Source: DATIUV01 sp049322755 (lineage in GTDB: Bacteria > Pseudomonadota > Gammaproteobacteria > Burkholderiales > UBA6910). From it: a DNA stretch of 64,000 nucleotides. The notes beneath the pieces are model-generated. The model was not told the DNA's origin. It searched no databases and was given only the letters and a program-made list of their open reading frames with translations. Below are positions 8,353 through 16,396 of the stretch, piece after piece. How positions within the stretch are numbered: position 1 is the stretch's first letter; every line of letters begins with the position of its first letter. Position numbers and translations under genes: made by a program. The DNA lies in contig JBMOQX010000073.1 in NCBI GenBank assembly GCA_049322755.1, forward strand, positions 124,001 through 188,000, read 5' to 3'.

Positions 8353-10011
8353 GTGCAGGATCGCTACGAGGAGGTCTACCGCGCCTGGCGCTGGCAGGTG
8401 CCGGAGCGCTTCAACATCGCGCAGGCCTGCTGCGGCCGGCACGCGCGCGACCGTCACCGCTTCTGCCTGTACTGGGAGGACGAGTCCGGCGCCACCTCCG
8501 CCTGGACCTACTGGGACATTCGGCGGCAGGCCAACCGGCTGTCCAACGCGCTGGCTGCGCTGGGCGTCCGGCGCGGCGACCGCGTTGCCATCTGCCTTCC
8601 GCAGCGGCCCGAGACGGCGATCGCCCACATGGCCTGCTACCAGATGGGCGCGGTGGCGATGCCGCTCTCCATCCTGTTCGGGCCGGACGCGCTGGAGTAC
8701 CGGTTGCAGAACAGCGAGACGCGCGTCGCCCTCGCCGATCCCGAGTCGCTGCCCAATCTGCTGGCGGTGCGCGACCGGCTGCCGCTGTTCCGCCACACGA
8801 TCGGCGTTGCCGGCGCGCGCGAGGCCGGCGTCACGCCGTGGGAGGCGCTGCTGGAGAAGGCGTCGTCGCGCTTCGAGCCGGTGGACACCGGCGCCGAGGA
8901 ACCCGCGCTGCTGATCTACACCAGCGGCACCACCGGGCCGCCCAAGGGCGCGCTGAAACCCCACCGCGTCCTGATCGGCAACCTGCCCGGCTTCCACTAT
9001 TCCCACGACGAGTTCCCCCGGCCCGGCGACCTGTTCTGGTCACCGGCCGACTGGGCGTGGACCGGCGGGCTGATGGACGCGCTGCTGCCGACGATGTACT
9101 ACGGCCAGGCGTTGCTCGGCTACCGCGGCCGCTTCGATCCCGAGCGCGCGTTCCGCCTGCTGGAGAAGTACCGGGTGCGCAACACGTTCCTGTTTCCCAC
9201 CGCGCTCAAGATGATGATGAAGGCGGTGCCGTCGCCGCGCGAACGCTACGACCTGCGGCTGCGCTCGATCATGAGCGCCGGCGAATCGGTGGGCGGCGCG
9301 GTGTGCGACTGGGGCCGCGAGAGCCTCGGCGTGACGGTGAACGAGATGTACGGCCAGACCGAGGTCAACTACATCGTCGGCAACGCGCACACGCTGTGGC
9401 CGGCCAAGTCCGGCTCCATCGGCCGCCCGTATCCGGGGCACCGGGTCGCGCTGCTGGACGACGACGGCAACGAGGCGGCGGCGGGGGAGATGGGCGAGAT
9501 CGCCGCGAACCGCCACGACATCCACGGCGACCGGGATGCGGTGTTCTTCCTCGGCTACTGGAAGAACGAGCGGGCCACCCGCGACAAGTTCACCGGCGAC
9601 TGGTGCCGCACCGGCGACCTGGCGAAGCGCGACGAGCAGGGTTATCTCTGGTACCAGGGCCGCACCGACGACATGTTCAAGGCGGCCGGCTATCGCATCG
9701 GGCCGTCCGAGATCGAAAACTGCCTGGTCAAGCACCCGGCGGTGGCCAACGCCGCGGTGGTGCCGAGCCCCGATCCCGAGCGCGGCAACGTGGTGAAGGC
9801 GTTCATCGTCCTCACCGCCGGGACGCGGCCGGCGCCGGGGCTGGAAGACGACATCCGCGCCCACGTGCGCGGGCGCCTCGCGCCCTACGAGTATCCGAAG
9901 GAGATCGAGTTCATCGACGCGCTGCCGATGACCACCACCGGCAAGGTGCAGCGGCGCGTGCTGCGCGAGCGCGAGGCGGCGCGGAAGAAGGCGCTGACCG
10001 AGCGCGGCTGA
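8353..10011 (+). CDS. AMP-forming acyl-CoA synthetase (acetyl/medium-chain type)
   Basis: 552 residues of the ANL superfamily. YTSGTTGPPKG (189-199) is the ATP-binding P-loop, GRTDDMFKAAGYRIGP is the hinge and A8 core, and Lys531 in TTTGKVQRR is the catalytic lysine for adenylation. It activates a carboxylic acid to acyl-CoA through an acyl-AMP; the close match to MACS-type enzymes suggests a short, medium or branched acid. The GTG start at 8353 follows AAGGAGG. It stands alone between the R-M island and a SirB paralogue. Propionate, acetate or an aromatic acid cannot be distinguished. Confidence 0.85.
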   Translation: MQDRYEEVYRAWRWQVPERFNIAQACCGRHARDRHRFCLYWEDESGATSAWTYWDIRRQANRLSNALAALGVRRGDRVAICLPQRPETAIAHMACYQMGAVAMPLSILFGPDALEYRLQNSETRVALADPESLPNLLAVRDRLPLFRHTIGVAGAREAGVTPWEALLEKASSRFEPVDTGAEEPALLIYTSGTTGPPKGALKPHRVLIGNLPGFHYSHDEFPRPGDLFWSPADWAWTGGLMDALLPTMYYGQALLGYRGRFDPERAFRLLEKYRVRNTFLFPTALKMMMKAVPSPRERYDLRLRSIMSAGESVGGAVCDWGRESLGVTVNEMYGQTEVNYIVGNAHTLWPAKSGSIGRPYPGHRVALLDDDGNEAAAGEMGEIAANRHDIHGDRDAVFFLGYWKNERATRDKFTGDWCRTGDLAKRDEQGYLWYQGRTDDMFKAAGYRIGPSEIENCLVKHPAVANAAVVPSPDPERGNVVKAFIVLTAGTRPAPGLEDDIRAHVRGRLAPYEYPKEIEFIDALPMTTTGKVQRRVLREREAARKKALTERG

Positions 10012-10119
10012 AGCCGCCGCGGCCGCGACGGAGCCATCCCCATCGCGGGGGAATATCGCGGGGCTGCCAGGGTGGGCGCGGGGTCGGGCTGGACCCACGC
10101 GGTGCCCGGGGGCCGCCGG

Positions 10120-10509
10120 TCAGAACAGCCAGGGCACCGGGTTGGTGGACTTGGTGTACGAGATCGCCACCATATAGAAGAACACCACGATGGCCGCGAT
10201 CCAGGCCACGACCCGGTCCGGCTTGGTCTCGCCGCGCTTCAGGCCCCAGGTCCCCAGCACCATGTAAAGGATCAGCGCGCCGAGCTTGACGGTGATCCAG
10301 CCGGCGACGAACGGGTACTGGGCCAGCATCACCATGAGCGCGACGCCCGTGGCCAGCAGCACCGTGTCCACCGCCCGCGGCGCGACCGTCACCCCCTTGC
10401 GCGCCAGCAGCGGCGAGTCGCGCATCATCCACACCCCCCGCAGGAAGAACAGCAGGAAGCTCAGGATCACCGAGGCGACGTGGGCGTACTTGAGGGCGGT
10501 GTAGGTCAT
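10120..10509 (-). CDS. SirB-like inner-membrane protein (paralogue 2)
   Basis: 129 residues, four predicted helices, equal in length to the gene at 5637-6026 and sharing its signature blocks (RGVWMMRDSPLL, AQYPFVAGWITVK, ALILYM, TKSTNPVPWLF at the end). The two copies lie in the same orientation and bracket the R-M island and the acyl-CoA synthetase. Function is unknown. It is transcribed away from hoxK, so the interval 10510-10803 serves as a divergent control region. Confidence 0.7.
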   Translation of the reverse strand: MTYTALKYAHVASVILSFLLFFLRGVWMMRDSPLLARKGVTVAPRAVDTVLLATGVALMVMLAQYPFVAGWITVKLGALILYMVLGTWGLKRGETKPDRVVAWIAAIVVFFYMVAISYTKSTNPVPWLF

Positions 10510-10734
10510 GGGCGGCAGCCACAGGAGGAGGCCCGATTATCGGCCGCCCTCGCGGCGCCAGTCCACCCGACGGGACGGCCGGGCGTGGCGGCGTCCGGGG
10601 CGTAGCCCGGTGGAAGGAATCCTTACACATCCGCCCGGAGAGGTGGCAGGGGAGTTTTCAATCGAGCCCGTCCGGGTCCGGCGCGCGGCGAACAATTGCT
10701 CATCGATTCAGTGAGGTAACCGACACCACGACGG

Positions 10735-10749
10735 TGGCACGGTTGTTGT
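10735..10749 (+). promoter_or_regulatory. Sigma-54-like -24/-12 element upstream of hoxK
   Basis: TGGCACG at 10735-10741 is a perfect -24 block. The -12 block in register reads TTGT (10746-10749) where the consensus is TTGC; a TTGC three bases later (10749-10752) is out of register. The predicted start near 10760 gives a leader of about 45 bases. HoxA, a sigma-54 activator, is encoded downstream in this locus, which makes the assignment plausible. Confidence 0.6.
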
Positions 10750-10803
10750 TGCTCTGTCCGTGAATCGGTGCGCCCGCCGGCGCGCCTTGGCGAGGAGCGA
10801 ACC

Positions 10804-11889
10804 ATGCACGAGACGTTCTACGAATTGCTGCGCCGGCAGGGCGTTACCCGTCGCAGCTTCCTCAAGTTCTGCAGCCTGACCGCCGCCTCGCTGGGATTAT
10901 CCACCAGCGCCGTGCCGCGCATCGCCCACGCCCTGGAGACCAAGCCCCGGGTTCCGGTGGTGTGGCTCCACGGTCTCGAGTGCACCTGCTGCACCGAGTC
11001 GTTCATCCGCTCGGCGCACCCGCTGGCCAAGGACGCCATCCTGTCCATGATCTCGCTCGACTACGACGACACCATCATGGCGGCGGCGGGGCACCAGGCG
11101 GAGGCCGCGCTCGAGGAGACCATCAGGAAGTACAAGGGCCGGTACGTGCTGGCGGTGGAAGGCAATCCGCCCATCGGCGACGACGGCATCTTCTGCATCC
11201 CCGGGGGACGGCCGTTCGTCGAGAAGCTGAAGCATGTCGCCAAGGACGCCAAGGCCGTCATCGCCTGGGGTTCCTGCGCGTCCTGGGGCTGCGTCCAGGC
11301 CGCGAAGCCGAACCCGACCACCGCGGTGTCGATCAACAAGGTGATCACCGACAAGCCCATCGTCAAGGTGCCCGGCTGTCCGCCGATCGCGGAAGTGATG
11401 ACCGGCGTGATCACCTATCTGGTTGCGTTCGACCGCCTCCCCGAGCTGGACCGCCAGATGCGACCGAAGATGTTCTACAGCCAGCGGGTGCACGACAAGT
11501 GCTATCGCCGCGGCCATTTCGACGCCGGCCAGTTCGCCGAGAGCTTCGACGACGAAGGCGCCCGCGCCGGCTACTGCCTGTACAAGGTGGGCTGCAAGGG
11601 ACCGACCACCTACAACGCCTGCTCCACCACGCGCTGGAACGAGGCCGTCTCGTTCCCGATCGGCTCGGGGCACGGCTGCATCGGCTGCTCGGAAGACGGG
11701 TTCTGGGACAAGGGCTCGTTCTACGACCGGCTCACCAGCATCCAGCAGTTCGGCATCGAGGCCAACGCCGACCAGGTCGGCGCCGTGGCGGCCGGGGTGG
11801 TGGGCGCCGCGATTGCCGCCCACGCCGCGGTCACCGCCATCAAGCAGGCGGCCAAGAAACGCGACACCACCAGCACTGAGGAGAAGTAA
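10804..11889 (+). CDS. hoxK: O2-tolerant group 1d [NiFe]-hydrogenase small subunit
   Basis: 361 residues. The Tat signal (TRRSFLK, 15-21) ends near AHA|LE (43/44). It carries the mature enzyme to the periplasmic face, and a C-terminal hydrophobic helix followed by KQAAKKR anchors it. Counting from residue 44, the cysteines fall at 17, 19, 20, 115, 120 and 149, exactly the six-cysteine set binding the proximal [4Fe-3S] cluster of O2-tolerant membrane hydrogenases (ECTCC; GSCASWGC; PGCPP). VHDKC supplies the distal-cluster His and Cys. It passes electrons from the HoxG active site to cytochrome HoxZ. ATG 10804 follows GAGGAG and keeps the Tat motif near the N-terminus. It heads the operon. Confidence 0.97.
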   Translation: MHETFYELLRRQGVTRRSFLKFCSLTAASLGLSTSAVPRIAHALETKPRVPVVWLHGLECTCCTESFIRSAHPLAKDAILSMISLDYDDTIMAAAGHQAEAALEETIRKYKGRYVLAVEGNPPIGDDGIFCIPGGRPFVEKLKHVAKDAKAVIAWGSCASWGCVQAAKPNPTTAVSINKVITDKPIVKVPGCPPIAEVMTGVITYLVAFDRLPELDRQMRPKMFYSQRVHDKCYRRGHFDAGQFAESFDDEGARAGYCLYKVGCKGPTTYNACSTTRWNEAVSFPIGSGHGCIGCSEDGFWDKGSFYDRLTSIQQFGIEANADQVGAVAAGVVGAAIAAHAAVTAIKQAAKKRDTTSTEEK

Positions 11890-11891
11890 CC

Positions 11892-13685
11892 ATGGCCGCG
11901 ATCGAGACCCAAGGCTTCAAGCTCGACAACACGGGCAAGCGTGTCGTCGTCGACCCGATCACGCGGATCGAGGGGCACCTGCGCATCGAGGTGAACGTCG
12001 ACGAAAAGAACGTGATCCGCAACGCGGTGTCCACCGGCACCATGTGGCGCGGCCTGGAGGTGATCCTCAAGGGACGCGACCCGCGCGACGCGTGGGCGTT
12101 CGTCGAGCGCATCTGCGGCGTGTGCACGGGCGTGCACGCGCTGGTATCGGTGCGGGCGGTGGAGAACGCACTCGGCATCCCGATCCCCGACAACGCCAAC
12201 ATCATCCGCAACCTGATGCACGCGACGCTGTACGCGCACGATCACCTGGTGCACTTCTACCACCTGCACGCGCTGGACTGGGTGGACGTGGTCTCCGCGC
12301 TCAAGGCCGACCCCAAGGCCACCTCGCAGCTGGCGCAGTCCATCTCGCCGTGGCCGAAGTCCTCGCCGGGCTACTTCCGCGACCTGCAGACCCGGCTCAG
12401 GAAGTTCGTCGAGAGCGGACAACTGGGCCCGTTCACCAACGGCTACTGGGGCCACCCGGCGTACAAGCTCCCGCCCGAGGCCAACCTGATGGCGGTGGCG
12501 CACTACCTGGAGGCGCTCGACTTCCAGAGGGAGATCGTCAAGATCCAGACGGTCTTCGGCGGCAAGAACCCGCACCCCAACTGGCTGGTGGGCGGCGTGC
12601 CGAGCCCCATCAACGTCAGCCATGCCGGCGCGGTGGGCGCGATCAACATGGAGCAGTTGAACCGCGTGCAGAAGATCATCCAGGAGACCATCACCTTCAT
12701 CGACCAGGTGTACATCCCGGACCTGCTGGCGATCGCGTCGTTCTACAAGGACTGGGCGCAGTGGGGCGGCGGCATCTCGAGCCAGAACATGCTGGCCTAC
12801 GGCGAGTTCCCGGACATCGCCAACGACGATTCCAACAAGTCGCTGCTGATGCCGCGCGGGGCGATCCTCAACGGCAACCTGAAGGAGATCCACCCGGTCG
12901 ACCTCAAGGATCCGTCGCTGATCCAGGAGTACGTGACCCACTCCTGGTACAGGTATCCCGACGAGACCAGGGGCCTGCACCCCTTCGAGGGCGTGACCGA
13001 GCCCGATTTCGTGCTGGGCAAGGGCACCAAGGGTACGCGCACCGCCATCGACCAGCTCGACGAGAGCGCCAAGTACTCGTGGATCAAGGCCCCGCGCTTC
13101 AAGGGGCAGCCGATGGAGGTGGGGCCGCTCGCGCGCTACGTGGTGGCCTACGCCATGGGCGTCCCGGAGTTCAAGGAACCGGTAGACATGGTGCTGAAGA
13201 AGCTGGATGTGCCGGTGACGGCGCTGTTCTCGACGCTCGGGCGCACCGCCGCGCGCGGGCTCGAGTGCTCGTGGGCCGCGCACAAGATGCAGCACTTCTT
13301 CGACAAGCTCATGGCCAACATCCGCGCCGGCAACCTGGCCACCGCCAACGTCGACAAGTGGGAGCCCGCCTCCTGGCCGAAGCAGGCCAGGGGCGCCGGC
13401 TACTGCGAGGCGCCGCGCGGCGCGCTGGGCCACTGGATCGACATCCGCGACACCAAGATCGCCAACTACCAGTGCATCGTGCCCACCACCTGGAACGCGA
13501 GTCCGCGCGACCCGAAGAGCCAGATCGGCGCCTACGAGGCGTCGCTCATGAACACGCCGATGGCGGACCCGGAGCAGCCGCTGGAGATCCTGCGCACGAT
13601 CCACAGCTTTGACCCGTGCCTGGCGTGCGCGACCCACGTCATGTCGCCGGAAGGCGAGGAACTCGTCCGCGTGCAGGTCCGCTAG
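11892..13685 (+). CDS. hoxG: Group 1d [NiFe]-hydrogenase large subunit
   Basis: 597 residues carrying the NiFe(CN)2CO active site that splits H2. The N-terminal nickel motif is RICGVC (Cys75, Cys78) and the C-terminal one is DPCLACATH (Cys576, Cys579). A further 15 residues after His582 form the extension removed by the HoxM protease once nickel is in place. There is no signal of its own; it is co-exported with HoxK by the Tat system. It starts two bases after the hoxK stop. Length and motifs are normal for the family. Confidence 0.97.
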   Translation: MAAIETQGFKLDNTGKRVVVDPITRIEGHLRIEVNVDEKNVIRNAVSTGTMWRGLEVILKGRDPRDAWAFVERICGVCTGVHALVSVRAVENALGIPIPDNANIIRNLMHATLYAHDHLVHFYHLHALDWVDVVSALKADPKATSQLAQSISPWPKSSPGYFRDLQTRLRKFVESGQLGPFTNGYWGHPAYKLPPEANLMAVAHYLEALDFQREIVKIQTVFGGKNPHPNWLVGGVPSPINVSHAGAVGAINMEQLNRVQKIIQETITFIDQVYIPDLLAIASFYKDWAQWGGGISSQNMLAYGEFPDIANDDSNKSLLMPRGAILNGNLKEIHPVDLKDPSLIQEYVTHSWYRYPDETRGLHPFEGVTEPDFVLGKGTKGTRTAIDQLDESAKYSWIKAPRFKGQPMEVGPLARYVVAYAMGVPEFKEPVDMVLKKLDVPVTALFSTLGRTAARGLECSWAAHKMQHFFDKLMANIRAGNLATANVDKWEPASWPKQARGAGYCEAPRGALGHWIDIRDTKIANYQCIVPTTWNASPRDPKSQIGAYEASLMNTPMADPEQPLEILRTIHSFDPCLACATHVMSPEGEELVRVQVR

Positions 13686-13700
13686 GGAAGGGAGCGAGCC

Positions 13701-14411
13701 ATGTCCAACAGAACTTTGGCGTACCACGCGGCGCCCCACGGCGTCAGGCTCAGGGCCTACGTCTGGGAGGCGCCGGTGCGGCTGTGGCACTGGGTGATGG
13801 TGCTGGCGATGCTGGTGCTGATCGTCACCGGCTACTTCGTCGGCAGCCCGCTGCCGTCGGTGGGCGGGGAAGCGAGCAACCATTACCTGTTCGGCTACGT
13901 CCGCTTCGCCCACTTCGCCGCCGGCTACATTTTCGCGGTGTTCTTCGTGCTGCGCCTGTACTGGGCGATCGTCGGCAACCGCTACGCGCGGGAGATCTTC
14001 CGCGTGCCGCTGTCGGTGTTCAACGCCGGCTGGTGGAAGCGGATGGTCGACCAGATGCTCTATTACGCCTTCCTGAAAAAGGAGGCGCCGGCGTACGTGG
14101 GCCACAACCCGCTGGCGATGGCGGCGATGTTCTTCATGTACGTGCTCGGCGCAGTGTTCATGATCGTCACCGGCTTCGCGCTCTACGGCGAGGGCGCCGG
14201 CATGAACAGCTGGCAGTACCAGTGGTTCAGCTCGTGGGTGATCCCGCTGCTCGGCCAGAGCCAGGACGTGCATACCTGGCACCACCTGGGCATGTGGTAT
14301 CTGATCGTGTTCACCATCATCCACATCTATATCGTGATCCGTGAGGACGTGTCCGGCGCCGAGACGGTGGTGAGCACCATGGTCAACGGCTGGCGGGTGT
14401 CGAAGGACTGA
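13701..14411 (+). CDS. hoxZ: Hydrogenase cytochrome b subunit
   Basis: 236 residues with four membrane helices, starting around VRLWHWVMVLAMLVLIVTG, then RFAHFAAGYIF, a helix near 135-160, and HTWHHLGMWYLIVFTIIHI. Several histidines in these segments are positioned as diheme b ligands. HoxZ anchors the HoxGK dimer in the membrane and hands electrons to quinone. It lies 15 bases after hoxG with its own ribosome site. It is the last gene before a break in the operon (HTH gene and a 168-base spacer). Confidence 0.93.
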   Translation: MSNRTLAYHAAPHGVRLRAYVWEAPVRLWHWVMVLAMLVLIVTGYFVGSPLPSVGGEASNHYLFGYVRFAHFAAGYIFAVFFVLRLYWAIVGNRYAREIFRVPLSVFNAGWWKRMVDQMLYYAFLKKEAPAYVGHNPLAMAAMFFMYVLGAVFMIVTGFALYGEGAGMNSWQYQWFSSWVIPLLGQSQDVHTWHHLGMWYLIVFTIIHIYIVIREDVSGAETVVSTMVNGWRVSKD

Positions 14412-14436
14412 GCCCGCGGCACGATCGGGGCGCGCC

Positions 14437-14820
14437 GTGGCGGCGGTCGTCGGCGACAAGGGCAGGCAATCAGGGAGGCCGGAGGCGGCAGCCGGCGCGG
14501 GGCGGGAGTCTCCGTGCCGGCCGCTGGCCCCGTCGACGCGCACCCCGCCCCATCCCGGGTGGTTCCTGGAAACCCGCTTTCTCGATCCCCTCGGCATCAC
14601 CCAGCAAGCGCTGGCCCGGGCCCTGGGCGTGTCGCGCCGCCGGGTCAACGAACTGATCCGCGGCCACCGCGCCATCACCCCCGACACCGCGCTGCGGCTG
14701 TCGATCTTCTTTCACACCGATCCGCTGTTCTGGCTGGCGTTGCAGGCGGCCTGGGACGCCCACGAGGCGCGCCGCGCGCTGCGCGGGCGGCCTGACCGTG
14801 CGGGGCGGGCCGTGCCCTGA
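14437..14820 (+). CDS. HigA/VapI-like helix-turn-helix protein, orphan
   Basis: About 127 residues from GTG 14437, with a low-complexity N-terminus, so the true start may be later. The core (HPGWFLETRFLDPLGITQQ, then LARALGVSRRRVNELIRGHR and AITPDTALRL) is typical of the HigA antitoxin family of Xre-type DNA-binding proteins. No HigB-like toxin gene is visible on either side. It sits between hoxZ and hoxM, a place where standard hox operons have no gene. It may be a stray antitoxin or a local regulator. Confidence 0.6.
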   Translation: MAAVVGDKGRQSGRPEAAAGAGRESPCRPLAPSTRTPPHPGWFLETRFLDPLGITQQALARALGVSRRRVNELIRGHRAITPDTALRLSIFFHTDPLFWLALQAAWDAHEARRALRGRPDRAGRAVP

Positions 14821-14900
14821 GGACGCGTCCCGCTCTATCAGCGTATGGTTATATCCATTTGTTCTTCATGGGGTTAAGCCGCATCGCAAACGTGCTCCGG

Positions 14901-14974
14901 TTGACCTAGATCAAGACCGCGCCATCCGGCGCTGGTAACGTGACCCTCAACGCTGTAACTGCCGCCGTTACAGC
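14901..14974 (+). promoter_or_regulatory. FNR/ANR-type box and 8-bp inverted repeat upstream of hoxM
   Basis: TTGACCTAGATCAA (14901-14914) differs from the FNR consensus TTGAT-N4-ATCAA at one position. Downstream, GCTGTAAC (14952-14959) and GTTACAGC (14967-14974) form a perfect 8-base inverted repeat with a 7-base spacer, ending 14 bases before the hoxM ATG. Together they suggest an oxygen-responsive promoter for the maturation genes. No clean -10 element was identified. Confidence 0.5.
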
Positions 14975-14988
14975 CAGACGAGGGGGTC

Positions 14989-15615
14989 ATGAATCAGGAA
15001 ATCCTGGTGCTCGGCATCGGCAACGTTCTCTGGGCCGACGAAGGTTTCGGCGTGCGCGCCGTCGAGGCGCTCAACGCGCGCTACCGGTTCGATTCCCGGG
15101 TACGCCTGCTGGATGGCGGTACCCAGGGGCTTTATCTGCTCGATTACGTCAAAAGTGCCGAGCGTGTCCTGGTGCTGGACGCCATCGACTTCGGCCTGGC
15201 GCCGGGCACGCTGCGAGTGTTTCGTGACGCCGACGTGCCGGCGTGGGGCGCCACCAAGGCCAGCATGCACCAGGTGGGTTTCCAGGAGGTGCTGGCGCTG
15301 GCGCAGCTGGCGGGCCGCCACCCGCACTCGCTGGCGCTGGTGGGCGTGCAGCCCGCGATACTGGCCGATTTCGGCGGCAGCCTGTCGCCCGTGGTGCGGG
15401 CCCGGCTGGACGCAGCCGTGGCGGCGGCGGCGGCCATTCTGGCGGCGTGGGGCGCGCCCGGCGAGCCGCGTCCGGCGCAAACCGGCGCGGAGCCGCTGGG
15501 TCCCGGCGCCCTCGAGATCGACGCCTACGAATCCGGGCGCCCGCCCGAGGACGCGGCCTGCCGCGTCGGCGACGCCCGTTTCCTCAACCCGCGCTACGCC
15601 CGGAGGGACGGCTGA
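14989..15615 (+). CDS. hoxM: Hydrogenase maturation endopeptidase
   Basis: 208 residues of the HyaD/HupD M52 family. It opens ILVLGIGNVLWADEGFG; Glu18, an Asp of VLDAID (64 or 67) and His94 correspond to the nickel-sensing ligands of the family. It should cut the 15-residue tail off HoxG after nickel insertion. The C-terminal part beyond about residue 165 is proline/acid-rich and variable. It overlaps the next gene by one base (TGATG). Confidence 0.93.
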   Translation: MNQEILVLGIGNVLWADEGFGVRAVEALNARYRFDSRVRLLDGGTQGLYLLDYVKSAERVLVLDAIDFGLAPGTLRVFRDADVPAWGATKASMHQVGFQEVLALAQLAGRHPHSLALVGVQPAILADFGGSLSPVVRARLDAAVAAAAAILAAWGAPGEPRPAQTGAEPLGPGALEIDAYESGRPPEDAACRVGDARFLNPRYARRDG

Positions 15616-15914
15616 TGTGCGTCGGCTTTCCCATGCAGGTGATGGGCGGTGATGACGTCGCCGCCGTGTGCGAGCGCCGCGGCGAGCGCGCCACCGTCAA
15701 CATGATGCTGGTGGGCGCGCAGCCGCCCGGGACCTGGGTGCTCACGTTCATGGGCGCGGCCCGGGAGGTGCTCTCGCCCCAGGACGCTGCGCAGATCGAC
15801 GCGGCACTCGACGCCTTGGCGGCGGCGCTGGCCGGCAACGCCGACGTCGACGCGTACTTCTCCGACCTGGTCGGGCGCGAACCCCGGCTGCCCGAGCACC
15901 TGAAAGGAAAATGA
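15615..15914 (+). CDS. hoxL: HypC-family chaperone HoxL/HupF
   Basis: 99 residues starting MCVGFPMQV. The N-terminal Met-Cys pair is the conserved HypC/HupF feature, where Cys2 helps hold the Fe(CN)2CO unit or the large-subunit precursor. HupF-type proteins are specific to the membrane hydrogenase and are needed under air. It is translationally coupled on both sides (one base with hoxM, ATGA with hoxO). It is distinct from the general HypC at 22896. Confidence 0.92.
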   Translation: MCVGFPMQVMGGDDVAAVCERRGERATVNMMLVGAQPPGTWVLTFMGAAREVLSPQDAAQIDAALDALAAALAGNADVDAYFSDLVGREPRLPEHLKGK

Positions 15915-16372
15915 CCATGGCCGCCTCCGCCCCGCTGCGGGAGCACCCGCTGTTCCGACGGCTGTTCGGACAGCTCGGCTACGTGGAGCTGGACGCCGAC
16001 GCGGTGGACGCGTTCGCCGCCGGCGCGGGCGAATCGCTGCTGTTTTTCGCGGAGGAGCCGGCGCGGGTCCGGGAGACGCTGGACCTGGCCGTGATCCTGC
16101 CCGAGATCGAGAAGGCATTTGCCGGCCGGTTCCGCGTCGGCGTGCTGCTGCCGGGGGCGGCCCATGCCGTGGCCAGGCGTTACGGCTTCCGGCGCTGGCC
16201 GGCGCTGGTGATGCTGCGCGGCGGCGGGTACGTCGGCACCATCGACGGCATCCAGGACTGGGACGTCTACACCGCCCGCGTCGCCGAGCTGCTGGCGGCG
16301 CCCGTGTCCCGCCCGCCCGGCATCGGCATTCCCGTCACGCCCGCCGGCGGCGACGCCGGCCACTGCCACTGA
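15911..16372 (+). CDS. hoxO: Thioredoxin-like chaperone HoxO/HyaE
   Basis: About 153 residues from ATG 15911 (alternative ATG 15917). It matches the HyaE/HupG family: a thioredoxin-like fold without a CxxC motif, with the blocks LLFFAEEPARVRETLDLAVI, FRVGVLLPG and RYGFRRWPALVMLRGG. In other bacteria this protein binds the Tat signal region of the small subunit and holds it back until assembly is complete. It overlaps hoxL by four bases. The final segment ends in Gly-His-Cys-His. Confidence 0.88.
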   Translation: MTMAASAPLREHPLFRRLFGQLGYVELDADAVDAFAAGAGESLLFFAEEPARVRETLDLAVILPEIEKAFAGRFRVGVLLPGAAHAVARRYGFRRWPALVMLRGGGYVGTIDGIQDWDVYTARVAELLAAPVSRPPGIGIPVTPAGGDAGHCH

Positions 16373-16396
16373 AATCCAAATGCTTCCGGAGACATC

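Noticed and set aside
10749..10752. TTGC as the -12 box of the hoxK promoter
   Set aside because: It is three bases too far from the -24 GG; the in-register -12 is TTGT, so only that was annotated.
11721..14687. 988-codon reverse open frame opposite hoxK/hoxG/hoxZ
   Set aside because: It lies antisense to three unmistakable hydrogenase genes and has the low-complexity composition of a shadow frame.
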